Positions 25,730 through 35,325 of a stretch of DNA of 64,000 bases are shown here, piece by piece. The translations under genes were made by a program, and so were the position numbers. Positions within the stretch are counted from its first letter, which is position 1. Every line of letters starts with the position of its first letter. The notes under the pieces are model-generated. The model was not told where the DNA came from, ran no database searches, and saw only the letters and a list, made by a program, of their open reading frames with translations. This DNA is from SIG440 sp045631525 (lineage in GTDB: Bacteria > Bacillota > Clostridia > Monoglobales > Monoglobaceae): the NCBI GenBank assembly GCA_045631525.1, contig JAZQUY010000012.1:25493-89492 (forward strand), read 5' to 3'.

Positions 25730-26641
25730 CTATTTTACCTCCAAAAGCTTCAAAATCAAAGCCATACGCATATACTTTCCATTCAGCACCTGCTTGAAAT
25801 AGCAAGCTCTCTTGTCGTCATCAACCGAGACGCTGATTTCATTTACCCTGGGAAGAGGATGCATAATCGAAAGGTCTTTTTTTGCGTTTGCCAGCTTTTC
25901 AGGGGTGAGGATATAGCTGTCTTTGAGTCTTAAATAATCTTCCTCGTTGAAAAATCTTTCCCGCTGAACTCTTGTCATGTAAAGAATATCAAGCTGCGGC
26001 ATATATTCTTCCAAATCCTTGGTTTGAATGTATTCAAGTCCGCATTCTTTGATTTCGTTTTTTACATAGCTTGGCACTTTCAATTCATCAGGTGAAATAA
26101 GAACAAATTTTATGCCTTTATAACGGATGAGCGCATTGATAAGCGAATGAACAGTGCGTCCGAATTTAAGGTCACCGCAAAGACCAACTGTGAGACCCTC
26201 AAATCTGCCCTTTTCGCGATGAATTGTGAGAAGGTCTGCAAGTGTCTGGGTGGGGTGGTTATGCCCACCGTCGCCTGCGTTTATCACAGGAACTGATGCG
26301 TTCATTGCAGCAACAAGCGGTGCACCCTCTTTTGGATGTCTCATTGCAATGATGTCAGCATAGCATGAAACTGTTTTTGCTGTGTCGGCAACACTTTCGC
26401 CCTTTGCAGCAGAACTGGAGCCGGCATCGGACATTGAAAGAACGTGTCCGCCAAGCTCGTACATGGCAGCCTCAAAGCTGAGGCGGGTGCGGGTGGAGGG
26501 TTCAAAAAACAATGTTGCAAGCTTTTTTCCGTCGCATTTGTGAGCATACTTGTCGGGATTTTCAATAATATCCTCAGCGACAGCGATTATTTCTTCAAGT
26601 TCTTTCGTTGAAAGGTCTTTTATATCAATTACACTTCTCAT
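25730..26641 (-). CDS. pyrB: Aspartate carbamoyltransferase catalytic chain
   Basis: PyrB condenses carbamoyl phosphate with aspartate, the first committed step of UMP synthesis. Carbamoyl-phosphate-binding FFEPSTRTRLSFEAAM is near residue 47, the HPxxR-type HPLPRVNEI near 260, and the 80s-loop region SAAKGES near 77. At 303 residues the length is normal. It lies between pyrE and pyrI. Confidence 0.97.
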   Translation of the reverse strand: MRSVIDIKDLSTKELEEIIAVAEDIIENPDKYAHKCDGKKLATLFFEPSTRTRLSFEAAMYELGGHVLSMSDAGSSSAAKGESVADTAKTVSCYADIIAMRHPKEGAPLVAAMNASVPVINAGDGGHNHPTQTLADLLTIHREKGRFEGLTVGLCGDLKFGRTVHSLINALIRYKGIKFVLISPDELKVPSYVKNEIKECGLEYIQTKDLEEYMPQLDILYMTRVQRERFFNEEDYLRLKDSYILTPEKLANAKKDLSIMHPLPRVNEISVSVDDDKRACYFKQVLNGKYMRMALILKLLEVK

Positions 26642-26673
26642 TGAAATCTATCCTTTCTTTTAAAGATTTTATC

Positions 26674-27312
26674 TTATGCACCAATCCAGGATTCGTCAGA
26701 TGGGTTATTGCGGAAAGCAATAAGTCTTTTTATGTCATCAGTTTTGATGTAGCCTTCCTCAGCTGCAACCTCTGCAATAACGTCAAAGTTTGTAAGGCTG
26801 ACATTTTTAACATCTGCCGCAGCCAAACGGTCAAGACCTTTTTGCATACCATAGGTAAAGATTGATACAATGCCAAGAACTTCGGCACCTGCTTCGCGGA
26901 GAATGTTTACAACTTCGATAACGCTGCCGCCGGTTGAAATAAGATCTTCAACAACAACAACTTTTTGACCGGGGAGAAGCTTTCCTTCAATTTGGTTTTG
27001 TCTTCCATGATCTTTTGCACCGCTGCGAACATAACCCATGGGAAGTCCCATAAGGTGTGCAGTGATTGCAGCGTGGGCGATACCCGCTGTTGATGTTCCC
27101 ATAAGGACTTCGGCATCAGGATAATTTGCCTTTATTGTTTCAGCGAGAGCTGTTTCAACATCTGTGCGCACCTGTGTGTCACTGAGTGTCAGGCGGTTGT
27201 CACAGTAAACAGGACTTTTTATTCCGCTTGCCCAGGTAAAAGGCTCTTCAGGGCGGAAGAACACCGCTTTGATTTTGAGTAAGTCTTTTGCAATTAAAAT
27301 TTTTGTTTCCAT
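26674..27312 (-). CDS. pyrE: Orotate phosphoribosyltransferase
   Basis: PyrE joins orotate to PRPP to form OMP. The PRPP-binding motif VVVVEDLISTGGSV is near residue 115, and the N-terminal region PFTWASGIKSPVYCDNR is conserved. The product has 212 residues. It is 12 bases downstream of pyrF in the operon. Confidence 0.96.
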   Translation of the reverse strand: METKILIAKDLLKIKAVFFRPEEPFTWASGIKSPVYCDNRLTLSDTQVRTDVETALAETIKANYPDAEVLMGTSTAGIAHAAITAHLMGLPMGYVRSGAKDHGRQNQIEGKLLPGQKVVVVEDLISTGGSVIEVVNILREAGAEVLGIVSIFTYGMQKGLDRLAAADVKNVSLTNFDVIAEVAAEEGYIKTDDIKRLIAFRNNPSDESWIGA

Positions 27313-27324
27313 TTTGTTTTCTCC

Positions 27325-28023
27325 TTATCCTACAAATTCATTTATGCATCTTCTGTAAGCTGCAACCGGGTCGCTGGCCGCAGTAATGGGTCTTCCTACA
27401 ACTATGTAGTCAGAGCCGATTTTTTTTGCCTCCTCAGGTGTCATAACTCTTACCTGGTCACCCTTGTCACCATCTGCAAAACGCACACCCGGGGTAACTG
27501 TGATAAATTCTTTTCCGCAAGTGTTGTGAACCTTTTCGGCTTCTAAGGGTGAGCAAACTACGCCGTCAAGACCTGCTCTTTTTGCATTTTCTGCATAATG
27601 CATAACCACCTTGTCGATGGGCTCGTTTATAAGAAGGTCTGATTTCATAATCTCTTCACTTGTAGAGGTGAGCTGAGTCACAGCGATAAGAATAGGGCGA
27701 GTGCCATCTTCTCGGGTTAACCCCTCGAGAGCTGCCTGCATCATAGGAATTGTTCCGGATGCGTGAAGATTTGTCATATCAACGTCAAGATTGCGAAGAA
27801 CAGACATTGATTTTTTTACTGTATTTGGGATGTCGTGAAGCTTGAGGTCAAGGAATATCTTGTGACCTCTCTTTTTGATTTCACGCACGATTTCGGGGCC
27901 TTCTGCATAGAAAAGCTCCATACCAATTTTTACAAAGGGTTTTTCTTCTTTGAACAAGTCAAGAAAATCAAAAACCTGCTTTTTTGTTGCAAAATCACAT
28001 GCAACTATAACGTCTTTACCCAT
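27325..28023 (-). CDS. pyrF: Orotidine 5'-phosphate decarboxylase
   Basis: PyrF decarboxylates OMP to UMP. The catalytic lysine motif DLKLHDIPNTV is near residue 59, and VTPGVR and GRPITAASDP are near the C-terminus, all as in the short (232-residue) subfamily I. It is two bases after pyrD. Confidence 0.97.
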   Translation of the reverse strand: MGKDVIVACDFATKKQVFDFLDLFKEEKPFVKIGMELFYAEGPEIVREIKKRGHKIFLDLKLHDIPNTVKKSMSVLRNLDVDMTNLHASGTIPMMQAALEGLTREDGTRPILIAVTQLTSTSEEIMKSDLLINEPIDKVVMHYAENAKRAGLDGVVCSPLEAEKVHNTCGKEFITVTPGVRFADGDKGDQVRVMTPEEAKKIGSDYIVVGRPITAASDPVAAYRRCINEFVG

Positions 28024-28025
28024 AA

Positions 28026-28937
28026 TTAGTGAGCACCTCCAATAATATCATTTAAATCTTTTATGCCGTATTTTTCCATTGTTTGTGGCAAATTGTTAAC
28101 AATATCACGGCTTGCAAAGGGGTCAACCAGATTTGCAGCACCGATTTGGACAGCTGTGGCACCAGCAAGCATCATTTCGATTACATCCTCCGCAGAGGAA
28201 ACGCCGCCCATACCAATGATGGGGATTTTCACAGCTTCATAAACCTGATAAACCATACGCACTGCAACCGGGAAAATAGCCGGACCTGAAAAACCGCCCA
28301 TTTTGTTTGCAATAACACATTTCTTTGTTTTTAGGTCAATTCGCATACCCAGAAGAGTATTTATAAGGCTGATGCCATCAGCGCCTGCGTCTTCACAAGC
28401 CTTTGCAATAGATACAATGTCGGTTACATTTGGTGAAAGCTTGATAAAAACAGGCTTTGTGGTGACTTTTTTTACAGCCCTTGTAACCTCAGCAGCAGAC
28501 TCGGGAGAAGTTCCAAAACTCATACCTCCGCCGTGAACGTTGGGGCATGAGACATTCACCTCAAACCAACCAATTTGTGGCTCGCTGTCAAGTGCCTCAC
28601 ATGTATAAGTATATTCATCAATGAAAAATCCGCTGACATTAGCCATAACGGGTTTATGAAAAACCTCCTTGAGCTTTGGAAGCTCGATGGCTTTCACTGC
28701 TTCAACGCCCGGATTTTGAAGACCTACGGAATTTATCATCCCCATAGGGCATTCTGCAATTCTTGGAGTAGGGTTCCCAAAACGTGGGTCTTTTGTTGTG
28801 CCCTTGAACGAAAATGTTCCAAGACAGTTGATGTCATAAAGCTCTGCGAATTCATAGCCAAAGCCAAAGGTTCCGCTGGCAGGGATTATGGGGTTGTCAA
28901 TGGTTATTCCGGAAAGGTTTACTTTTGTGTTTACCAT
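28026..28937 (-). CDS. pyrD: Dihydroorotate dehydrogenase, class 1B catalytic subunit
   Basis: PyrD oxidises dihydroorotate to orotate with FMN. The class 1 motif with the catalytic cysteine, EVNVSCPNVHGGGMSFG, is near residue 128, and phosphate-binding GMGGVSSAEDV near 245. The ATG at 28937 follows GGAGGAGA and overlaps the end of pyrK by seven bases. A longer frame adds 33 atypical residues. With PyrK it forms the NAD-linked B-type enzyme. Confidence 0.96.
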   Translation of the reverse strand: MVNTKVNLSGITIDNPIIPASGTFGFGYEFAELYDINCLGTFSFKGTTKDPRFGNPTPRIAECPMGMINSVGLQNPGVEAVKAIELPKLKEVFHKPVMANVSGFFIDEYTYTCEALDSEPQIGWFEVNVSCPNVHGGGMSFGTSPESAAEVTRAVKKVTTKPVFIKLSPNVTDIVSIAKACEDAGADGISLINTLLGMRIDLKTKKCVIANKMGGFSGPAIFPVAVRMVYQVYEAVKIPIIGMGGVSSAEDVIEMMLAGATAVQIGAANLVDPFASRDIVNNLPQTMEKYGIKDLNDIIGGAH

Positions 28938-29662
28938 ATAATCTCCTCCCTCAAAAGAACGGGACCGTCCTTGCAAATTCTTTTGTTGCCGTATTTGGTT
29001 TTGCATGAGCAACCCATACAAGCACCAAAACCGCAACCCATACGTTCTTCAAAGCTATATTGACCTGAAGTTTTGGCAACCTTTTCGATTGCTTTAAACA
29101 TTGGTTCGGGACCGCAGGTGAAGAAATAGTCATAGGAAATATCGTCAATTGCGTCTGTAACAAAGCCGTGTATTCCGTAAGAGCCGTCAGCTGTTGTGAC
29201 GATTGTTTCAACACCAAGGTTTTTAAATTCTTCTTCGGCGAAGACATCCTCGCGGCTGTTGAAACCAAGAATAACGGTTGGCTTTTTGCCCTCTGAAATC
29301 AGTTTCTTGCAGAGATTAAACATAGGTGGGACACCAACACCGCCGCCAATAAGGAGAGGGGAGGTGCCGCTTTTTGATGTGTCAAAGCCGTTGCCAAGAG
29401 CAATAAGGATATCAAGCTCTTTGCCGGGTGTGTACTCACTCATCTTTTCTGTGCCTACGCCTACAACCTTATATATAAGGGTTAAAGTTTTTTCATCATA
29501 ATCACAGATTGATATGGGACGTCTTAAATACTGACCCTCAAGCTTGATATTTACAAACTGACCGGGTCGAACAATGTCACTTGTGTCGCCTGACAAAACC
29601 ATAAGATAGATGTCTTTTGCAATCTTTTCGTTTTTTATTATAGTAAAAAGTTCTTGTTTCAC
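28931..29662 (-). CDS. pyrK: Dihydroorotate dehydrogenase electron-transfer subunit
   Basis: PyrK carries FAD and a [2Fe-2S] cluster and passes electrons from PyrD to NAD+. The 243-residue protein has a ferredoxin-reductase-like FAD domain (LRRPISICD near residue 50), an NAD domain (LLIGGGVGVPPM near 102) and the cysteine cluster CGFGACMGCSC near residue 218. It lies between carB and pyrD. Confidence 0.96.
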   Translation of the reverse strand: MKQELFTIIKNEKIAKDIYLMVLSGDTSDIVRPGQFVNIKLEGQYLRRPISICDYDEKTLTLIYKVVGVGTEKMSEYTPGKELDILIALGNGFDTSKSGTSPLLIGGGVGVPPMFNLCKKLISEGKKPTVILGFNSREDVFAEEEFKNLGVETIVTTADGSYGIHGFVTDAIDDISYDYFFTCGPEPMFKAIEKVAKTSGQYSFEERMGCGFGACMGCSCKTKYGNKRICKDGPVLLREEIIW

Positions 29663-29677
29663 AATACATTACCTTTC

Positions 29678-32600
29678 TTATGCATCAATGGTTGAAATGC
29701 CGATGGTATTTTGTTCCAGAACGTCCACCAAAACCTTAACCGTATCAAGTGCGGTGAAGAGGTTTACGTTGTTTTCGGTAGCCAAAATTCGGATTTCCTG
29801 ACCGTCATGGGCTGAATTTGAGCTAACATCACTGGTGTTAATGAGGTAAGAAATATGTCCCTGACGGATTGCTTCGGGAATTTCTTCACTACCCTCACTT
29901 ATTTTCCTGAATGCATGGGTGCGGATACCGTTCTTTTTCAAGAATTCAGCAGTGCCGCGAGTTGCCTGAATGTTAAAGCCAAGGTTATAGAAACGACGAA
30001 TGAGGGAAAGAGCTTCTTCTTTGTCCTTGTCAGCAACAGTTACAAGAACAGTGCCATAGTTCTGGAGTTTCATACCTGATGCCTGAAGCGCTTTGTAAAG
30101 TGCGCGGTTGAGTGTATCATCATAGCCGATTGCTTCACCAGTTGATTTCATTTCAGGTGAGAGGTATGCATCAAGACCGCGTAGTTTGTTGAATGAGAAC
30201 ACCGGAACTTTTACATACCAGCGGTTTTTCTCTGTGGGGTAGGTTTTCTTGATACCCTGTGATTTAAGGCTCTTGCCCATAATTACGTTTGTGGCAATGT
30301 CGGCGAGGCTATATCCCGTAGCCTTTGAAAGGAACGGAACAGTTCTTGAAGAACGTGGGTTAACCTCGATAATATATACATTGTCATTTTTGTCAACAAT
30401 GAACTGGATGTTGTAAAGACCAATAATTCCAATGCCAAGACCCAGCTGTTTTGCATACTTAAGTATGGTCTTTTTAACCTTTTCTGAAATACTGAATGTG
30501 GGGTAAACGCTTATGGAGTCACCGCTGTGGATACCTGTACGTTCAACCAGCTCCATAATGCCGGGGACAAAAACGTCTTTGCCGTCACAGATGGCATCGA
30601 TTTCAACTTCTTTTCCAACGATATATTTATCAACTAATACAGGCTTGTCCTCGTCAATTTCAACCGCTGTTTTGAGGTAGTGACGAAGAGCTTCTTCGTT
30701 TGCAACAATTTGCATTGCGCGACCGCCAAGAACGAAACTTGGACGCACCAGAACAGGATAGCCGATTTCTTGTGCGGCTTTTACACCGTCCTCAATTTTT
30801 GTAACAGCTTTGCCTTGTGGCTGAGGAATGTTAAGCTTTTTAAGAATTTTTTCAAAAGCGTCACGGTTTTCAGCTCTGTCAATTGCTTCACAGTCAGTAC
30901 CGATTATTTTTACACCGCGGTCAGTTAGGGGCTGTGCAAGGTTGATAGCAGTTTGACCACCAAGAGATGCAATCGTGCCTTCAGGATTTTCAAAGAGGAT
31001 AATGTTCATAGCATCCTCGGTTGTGAGAGGCTCAAAGTAGAGCTTGTCCGCTGTTGTATAGTCGGTTGAAACAGTTTCAGGATTGTTGTTTATAATGATT
31101 GCTTCATAGCCTGAATTTTTGATTGTGGTAACAGCATGAACTGTTGAATAGTCAAATTCAACGCCCTGACCGATACGGATAGGACCTGCACCAAGAACCA
31201 CAACCGATTTCTTGTCTGTTATTCTTGAATCATTTTCACCTGTGTAGGTTGAGTAGAAATAAGGAATATATGCACCAGTATGGCAGGTATCAACCATTTT
31301 GTAAACGGGCATAATCTTATTTTTTCTTCTCATATTGAAGACGTCAAGCTCGGATTCGTTCCAAAGCTTTGCGATAAATGCATCACTAAAGCCCATAACC
31401 TTTGCGTCTTTGAGAATTACAGCATCATTTTTGTTTGCCTTGATAACTTCTTCAAAGTCGGTTATTCTTTTGATTGCCTCAAGGAAGTAGGAGGTAATCA
31501 TTGTGATTTCGTGAAGCTCTTCAACGGTTTTTCCGCGTCTTAAAAGCTGTGCAACGGCATAGATTGTGTCGTCACGGAATTCTTTAATATATTCAAGCAA
31601 GTCGCTGTCTGACATATTTTCAAACTTGGCCATCCAGAAATGGTTTACGCCGATTTCGAGTGAACGTACGGATTTAAGCATACATTCTTCCAAGGTAGAG
31701 CCAATACCCATAACCTCTCCTGTTGCTTTCATCTGTGTGCCAAGCTTGTTGTTTGCAGAGGTAAATTTGTCAAAGGGGAATCTTGGGAATTTTGCAACAA
31801 TATAATCAAGACGCGGCTCAAATGCTGCGTTGGTATTTGCAATTTTGATTTCTTCAAGTGACATACCCACAGCAATTTTTGCAGTAACGCGAGCTATCGG
31901 GTAACCACTTGCCTTTGATGCAAGTGCAGAAGAACGTGAAACTCTTGGATTAACCTCAATAAGATAATATTCAGATGTTTCGGGATTGAGTGCAAACTGA
32001 ACGTTGCAGCCGCCCTCAATTTTAAGCTCACGGATAATCTTTATAGCACTGTCGTTGAGCATTTTAAGGTCGTGGTCATTGAGGGTGAGGATTGGTGCAA
32101 CAACGATACTGTCACCTGTATGAACGCCCACGGGGTCAATGTTTTCCATTCCGCAGATTGTTATTGCTGTATCGTTTGAGTCACGCATAACTTCAAACTC
32201 GATTTCCTTGTAGCCCTTAACACTCTTTTCGATAAGTACCTGTGAAACGGGTGAAAGCTTGAATGCATTTGTACCAATTTCAATAAGTTCCTCTTCGTTA
32301 TATGCAAAGCCGCCGCCTGTTCCGCCAAGGGTGAAAGCAGGACGCAAAACAACGGGATAGCCGTATCTTTTTGCGGCTTCTTTTGCCTCGTCAAGTGAAT
32401 ATGTGATTTCAGAAGGAATAACAGGCTCACCAATGGACTGGCAAAGCTCTTTGAAAAGCTCGCGGTCTTCAGCACGTTCAATACTTTCGCTTTTGGTACC
32501 AAGAAGCTCAACACCGCATTCTTTGAGGATACCTTTCTTTTCAAGCTGCATAGCAAGGTTAAGTCCTGTTTGTCCGCCAATGCCGGGGACGATGGCGTCC

Positions 32601-32848
32601 GGTCTTTCATAGCGGATAATACGAGCTATATACTCAAGAGTAAGAGGCTCCATATAAACCTTATCTGCAATAGTGGTATCAGTCATAATTGTTGCGGGGT
32701 TTGAGTTTGCAAGGACAACCTCATAGCCCTCTTCTTTGAGTGCAAGACACGCCTGTGTGCCTGCATAGTCAAATTCGGCAGCCTGACCGATAACAATCGG
32801 ACCGGAGCCGATAATAAGTATTTTCTTCAAATCTGTTCTTTTTGCCAT
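29678..32848 (-). CDS. carB: Carbamoyl-phosphate synthase large chain
   Basis: CarB makes carbamoyl phosphate from bicarbonate, ATP and ammonia delivered by CarA. The 1056-residue protein has the duplicated ATP-grasp architecture: GSGPIVIGQAAEFDYAGTQA at residue 13 and the second-half GAGPIRIGQGVEFDYS near residue 554, and a C-terminal regulatory MGS-like domain. The small-chain gene carA, normally adjacent, is not in this operon or elsewhere in the window. Confidence 0.98.
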   Translation of the reverse strand: MAKRTDLKKILIIGSGPIVIGQAAEFDYAGTQACLALKEEGYEVVLANSNPATIMTDTTIADKVYMEPLTLEYIARIIRYERPDAIVPGIGGQTGLNLAMQLEKKGILKECGVELLGTKSESIERAEDRELFKELCQSIGEPVIPSEITYSLDEAKEAAKRYGYPVVLRPAFTLGGTGGGFAYNEEELIEIGTNAFKLSPVSQVLIEKSVKGYKEIEFEVMRDSNDTAITICGMENIDPVGVHTGDSIVVAPILTLNDHDLKMLNDSAIKIIRELKIEGGCNVQFALNPETSEYYLIEVNPRVSRSSALASKASGYPIARVTAKIAVGMSLEEIKIANTNAAFEPRLDYIVAKFPRFPFDKFTSANNKLGTQMKATGEVMGIGSTLEECMLKSVRSLEIGVNHFWMAKFENMSDSDLLEYIKEFRDDTIYAVAQLLRRGKTVEELHEITMITSYFLEAIKRITDFEEVIKANKNDAVILKDAKVMGFSDAFIAKLWNESELDVFNMRRKNKIMPVYKMVDTCHTGAYIPYFYSTYTGENDSRITDKKSVVVLGAGPIRIGQGVEFDYSTVHAVTTIKNSGYEAIIINNNPETVSTDYTTADKLYFEPLTTEDAMNIILFENPEGTIASLGGQTAINLAQPLTDRGVKIIGTDCEAIDRAENRDAFEKILKKLNIPQPQGKAVTKIEDGVKAAQEIGYPVLVRPSFVLGGRAMQIVANEEALRHYLKTAVEIDEDKPVLVDKYIVGKEVEIDAICDGKDVFVPGIMELVERTGIHSGDSISVYPTFSISEKVKKTILKYAKQLGLGIGIIGLYNIQFIVDKNDNVYIIEVNPRSSRTVPFLSKATGYSLADIATNVIMGKSLKSQGIKKTYPTEKNRWYVKVPVFSFNKLRGLDAYLSPEMKSTGEAIGYDDTLNRALYKALQASGMKLQNYGTVLVTVADKDKEEALSLIRRFYNLGFNIQATRGTAEFLKKNGIRTHAFRKISEGSEEIPEAIRQGHISYLINTSDVSSNSAHDGQEIRILATENNVNLFTALDTVKVLVDVLEQNTIGISTIDA

Positions 32849-32866
32849 TTTTTATCCTCCCAAAAA

Positions 32867-34138
32867 TTATATTTTCTGTTCCTGCCATACAATGTTGCCA
32901 TCATGTATGGTCATCAAACATCTGCCGAAAACTTCGCTTCCATCAAAGGGCGTGCTTCGTCCTTTTGAGAGAAAGTCTTCGGGGTTTATTTTATATTTTG
33001 CATCAAGGTCAAAAACTGTGAGACTTGCGCTTTGACCGTTTTTTATTTCTGCCCCTATGCCAAATCTCTTCCTTGGGTTGTCACAAAGGAGTGAGATAAG
33101 CTTTTCAAGGGTAATTATATTAGTTTTTACAAGATGGGTATAAAGCACGGGGAATGCTGTTTCAATCCCTACAACACCCATAAGGCTGTCTTTTAATCCT
33201 TTTGATTTTTCTTCCGCTGAGTGGGGGGCGTGGTCTGTTGCAATCATATCGATTGTGCCGTCACAGATGCCCTCGATAAGTGCCATGCGGTCTTCTTCGC
33301 TGCGGAGAGGTGGATTCATTTTGAAGCGTCCGTCTTCTTGTAAATCCTTATCGGATAGAACAAGGTAGTGTGGAGCAGTTTCGCATGTAACGTCAAGGCC
33401 GTCTTTTTTTGCTTGTCTTATAAGTTCGACGCTTTCCTTGGTTGAAATGTGACAGACGTGATAACTGCATCCAATTTCCCGAACAAGCTCAAGGTCACGT
33501 TTTATGGGACCCCATTCGCTCATCGACGAGATGCCTTTGTGGCCGTGCTCTTTTGCATAGTCACCATCGTGGATGTAACCGCCATGAAGGAGCGAGTTAT
33601 CCTCACAGTGAGCCGATATTATCTTGCCAAGTTCTTTTGCCTTGAGCATAGCGCATTTCATCATATCGGTGTTTTGAACTCCGCGTCCGTCATCGGAAAA
33701 GCCGATTACGTCCTTTGCAATTTCTTCCATATCAGAAAGCTCTTCGCCTTTTTCGGCCTTTGTGATTGTGCCGAATGGGAAAACGTCAATAACAGCTGAA
33801 TTTTTGATTGCATCAAGCTGAACTTTAAGGTTTTCAGCAGTGTCAGGCGCGGGGCTTAGGTTCGGCATACTGCACACCGCTGTGTATCCGCCACGGGCAC
33901 AAGCACGAGTTCCGCTTTCAATAGTTTCCTTATACAAAAAACCCGGCTCTCTCAGATGAACGTGAACATCTGTAAAACCGGGAAAAATGTATTTGTTATC
34001 AAAAGAAATAGTTGTAGAAGGGAATTTGGAAACAAGAGGAGTGTATTCAAGAAACACTTTACCGTCAGTAATGAAAATATCCTGTTTTGTGAACTTGCCG
34101 TCTGTATAAACTTGTGCATCTTTTAAAATACAATTCAT
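32867..34138 (-). CDS. pyrC: Dihydroorotase
   Basis: PyrC cyclises carbamoyl aspartate to dihydroorotate. It is a class I dihydroorotase of 423 residues. Metal ligands are visible in DVHVHLREPG near residue 60 and the catalytic aspartate in IATDHAPHS near 306. The ATG at 34138 follows AAAGGG, and a longer frame would begin upstream of the promoter. It is the first gene of the pyr operon. Confidence 0.96.
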   Translation of the reverse strand: MNCILKDAQVYTDGKFTKQDIFITDGKVFLEYTPLVSKFPSTTISFDNKYIFPGFTDVHVHLREPGFLYKETIESGTRACARGGYTAVCSMPNLSPAPDTAENLKVQLDAIKNSAVIDVFPFGTITKAEKGEELSDMEEIAKDVIGFSDDGRGVQNTDMMKCAMLKAKELGKIISAHCEDNSLLHGGYIHDGDYAKEHGHKGISSMSEWGPIKRDLELVREIGCSYHVCHISTKESVELIRQAKKDGLDVTCETAPHYLVLSDKDLQEDGRFKMNPPLRSEEDRMALIEGICDGTIDMIATDHAPHSAEEKSKGLKDSLMGVVGIETAFPVLYTHLVKTNIITLEKLISLLCDNPRKRFGIGAEIKNGQSASLTVFDLDAKYKINPEDFLSKGRSTPFDGSEVFGRCLMTIHDGNIVWQEQKI

Positions 34139-34166
34139 GGTAAATCCCTTTCTGACATTTTCATAT

Positions 34167-34195
34167 ATTTTACCACAAACAAGGGGCAGTGTCAA
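34167..34195 (-). promoter_or_regulatory. Promoter of the pyrimidine operon
   Basis: On the minus strand TTGACA (complement of 34190-34195) and TAAAAT (complement of 34167-34172) are 17 bases apart with a TGG extension. Transcription should start near 34160, leaving only about 20 bases before pyrC, too short for a PyrR-type attenuator. Confidence 0.85.
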
Positions 34196-34310
34196 CAGAA
34201 AAAAACAAATATTTTTTAACAAAAGAAACTGAAAAATATAGATAGAAAATTAGCTATTTTGCTCTCGATGCTTTGTTGTAACCAGAAAGGTCGGGCACTA
34301 AAATAAATAT

Positions 34311-35180
34311 TCAGTTTTTATTTGAACGATTTTTGGCACGATATTCAAGAGGTGTAATGCCAAATTTGCTTTTGAAAGCAAGATAAAAACCATTATAGGA
34401 TTGATAGCCTACGGCTTCTGCAATATCCTTTACGCTTTGGTCAGTTTCACGGAGAAATTTTTTAGCACTCTTAAGTCGAATATCCGAAAGACAGTTACGA
34501 AAATCCGTTTTGAAGGCTTTTTTTATGATTCGGTTGGTCTGCATTTCGCTGAGACACAAAAGCTTTGAAAGTTTTGCAAGGCTTATATCTTCAAAGTAAT
34601 GGTCGTTGAAATAATTCTCAATCATAAAAACCCGTGAGTCATGCTCAGATATTTCGGATTGTATATCATAAGATGATGGAGCTTTGCTGCAGTATGGCAA
34701 AAAAATCTCCGAAAAAACCAATATGAGTAATGATTTCACAATATCTCCTGAAAACGGGTTTTTTAGATTCAAATTTGTAACAATTTTTTTTATGTAATCG
34801 CAAAGGAGTGTATTCTGTCTGATAATAAGATAGCCTGATTCTTTATCTAAATTTTCGGAGAGAACTGAAAAATGGTCTCCGCTTCTCGTGATGTTTTCCT
34901 CCATAAAAAAGCTGAAATTTAGAATTGAAAAGTTCTCATCCTGGTGGCTGAATTTGTGAAAACTGCCTGGGAACAAAAGAACAGCGTCGTTTTGATATAG
35001 CGTTATTGATTTATCTTCAATATCAAGGGTGGCGGAACTTTTTGTTATAATATGAAATTCAAAGTTGGCATGACTGTGCGGAAGGGAAAGTGTTTTATCG
35101 GTAGCAGTGCACAGTCCAAGCAAATCACTTTTAAACTTTATGTTTCCTAATTCAGTTGTAATTATGTTATTCTTTTGCAT
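34311..35180 (-). CDS. AraC-family transcriptional regulator with cupin sensor domain
   Basis: The 289-residue protein has an N-terminal cupin-like ligand domain (LPHSHANFEFHII near residue 35, LLFPGSFHKF near 70) and two C-terminal helix-turn-helix motifs. The second holds the AraC signature DIAEAVGYQSYNGFYLAFKS near residue 255. The ATG at 35180 follows GGGGAG; an upstream TTG is less likely. It is divergent from the aminotransferase/amidohydrolase operon and probably controls it, perhaps in response to a sugar. Confidence 0.92.
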   Translation of the reverse strand: MQKNNIITTELGNIKFKSDLLGLCTATDKTLSLPHSHANFEFHIITKSSATLDIEDKSITLYQNDAVLLFPGSFHKFSHQDENFSILNFSFFMEENITRSGDHFSVLSENLDKESGYLIIRQNTLLCDYIKKIVTNLNLKNPFSGDIVKSLLILVFSEIFLPYCSKAPSSYDIQSEISEHDSRVFMIENYFNDHYFEDISLAKLSKLLCLSEMQTNRIIKKAFKTDFRNCLSDIRLKSAKKFLRETDQSVKDIAEAVGYQSYNGFYLAFKSKFGITPLEYRAKNRSNKN

Positions 35181-35245
35181 CTTTAAAACACTCCCCAAAA
35201 AACTAAAAAATCCAACATAGATATAAATAAATTAGTCAAATTCGT

Positions 35246-35275
35246 TTGTTTACATTTTCTTGTTTTTATTATAAT
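35246..35275 (+). promoter_or_regulatory. Probable promoter of the aminotransferase operon
   Basis: TATAAT at 35270-35275 with TTGTTT at 35246-35251 (18-base spacer). It lies between divergent genes and is a likely target of the AraC protein. Confidence 0.6.
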
Positions 35276-35325
35276 ATAAACTTACAACAAAATGCAACAA
35301 ATTTTTTTGTAAAGGAGTTTTTGAT

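Noticed and set aside
28575..29063. Plus-strand open frames over pyrD/pyrK and similar long frames opposite carB
   Set aside because: They are antisense shadows of strongly conserved genes without start signals.
34139..34166. PyrR-type attenuator before pyrC
   Set aside because: The distance from promoter to start codon is only about 20 bases after transcription start.
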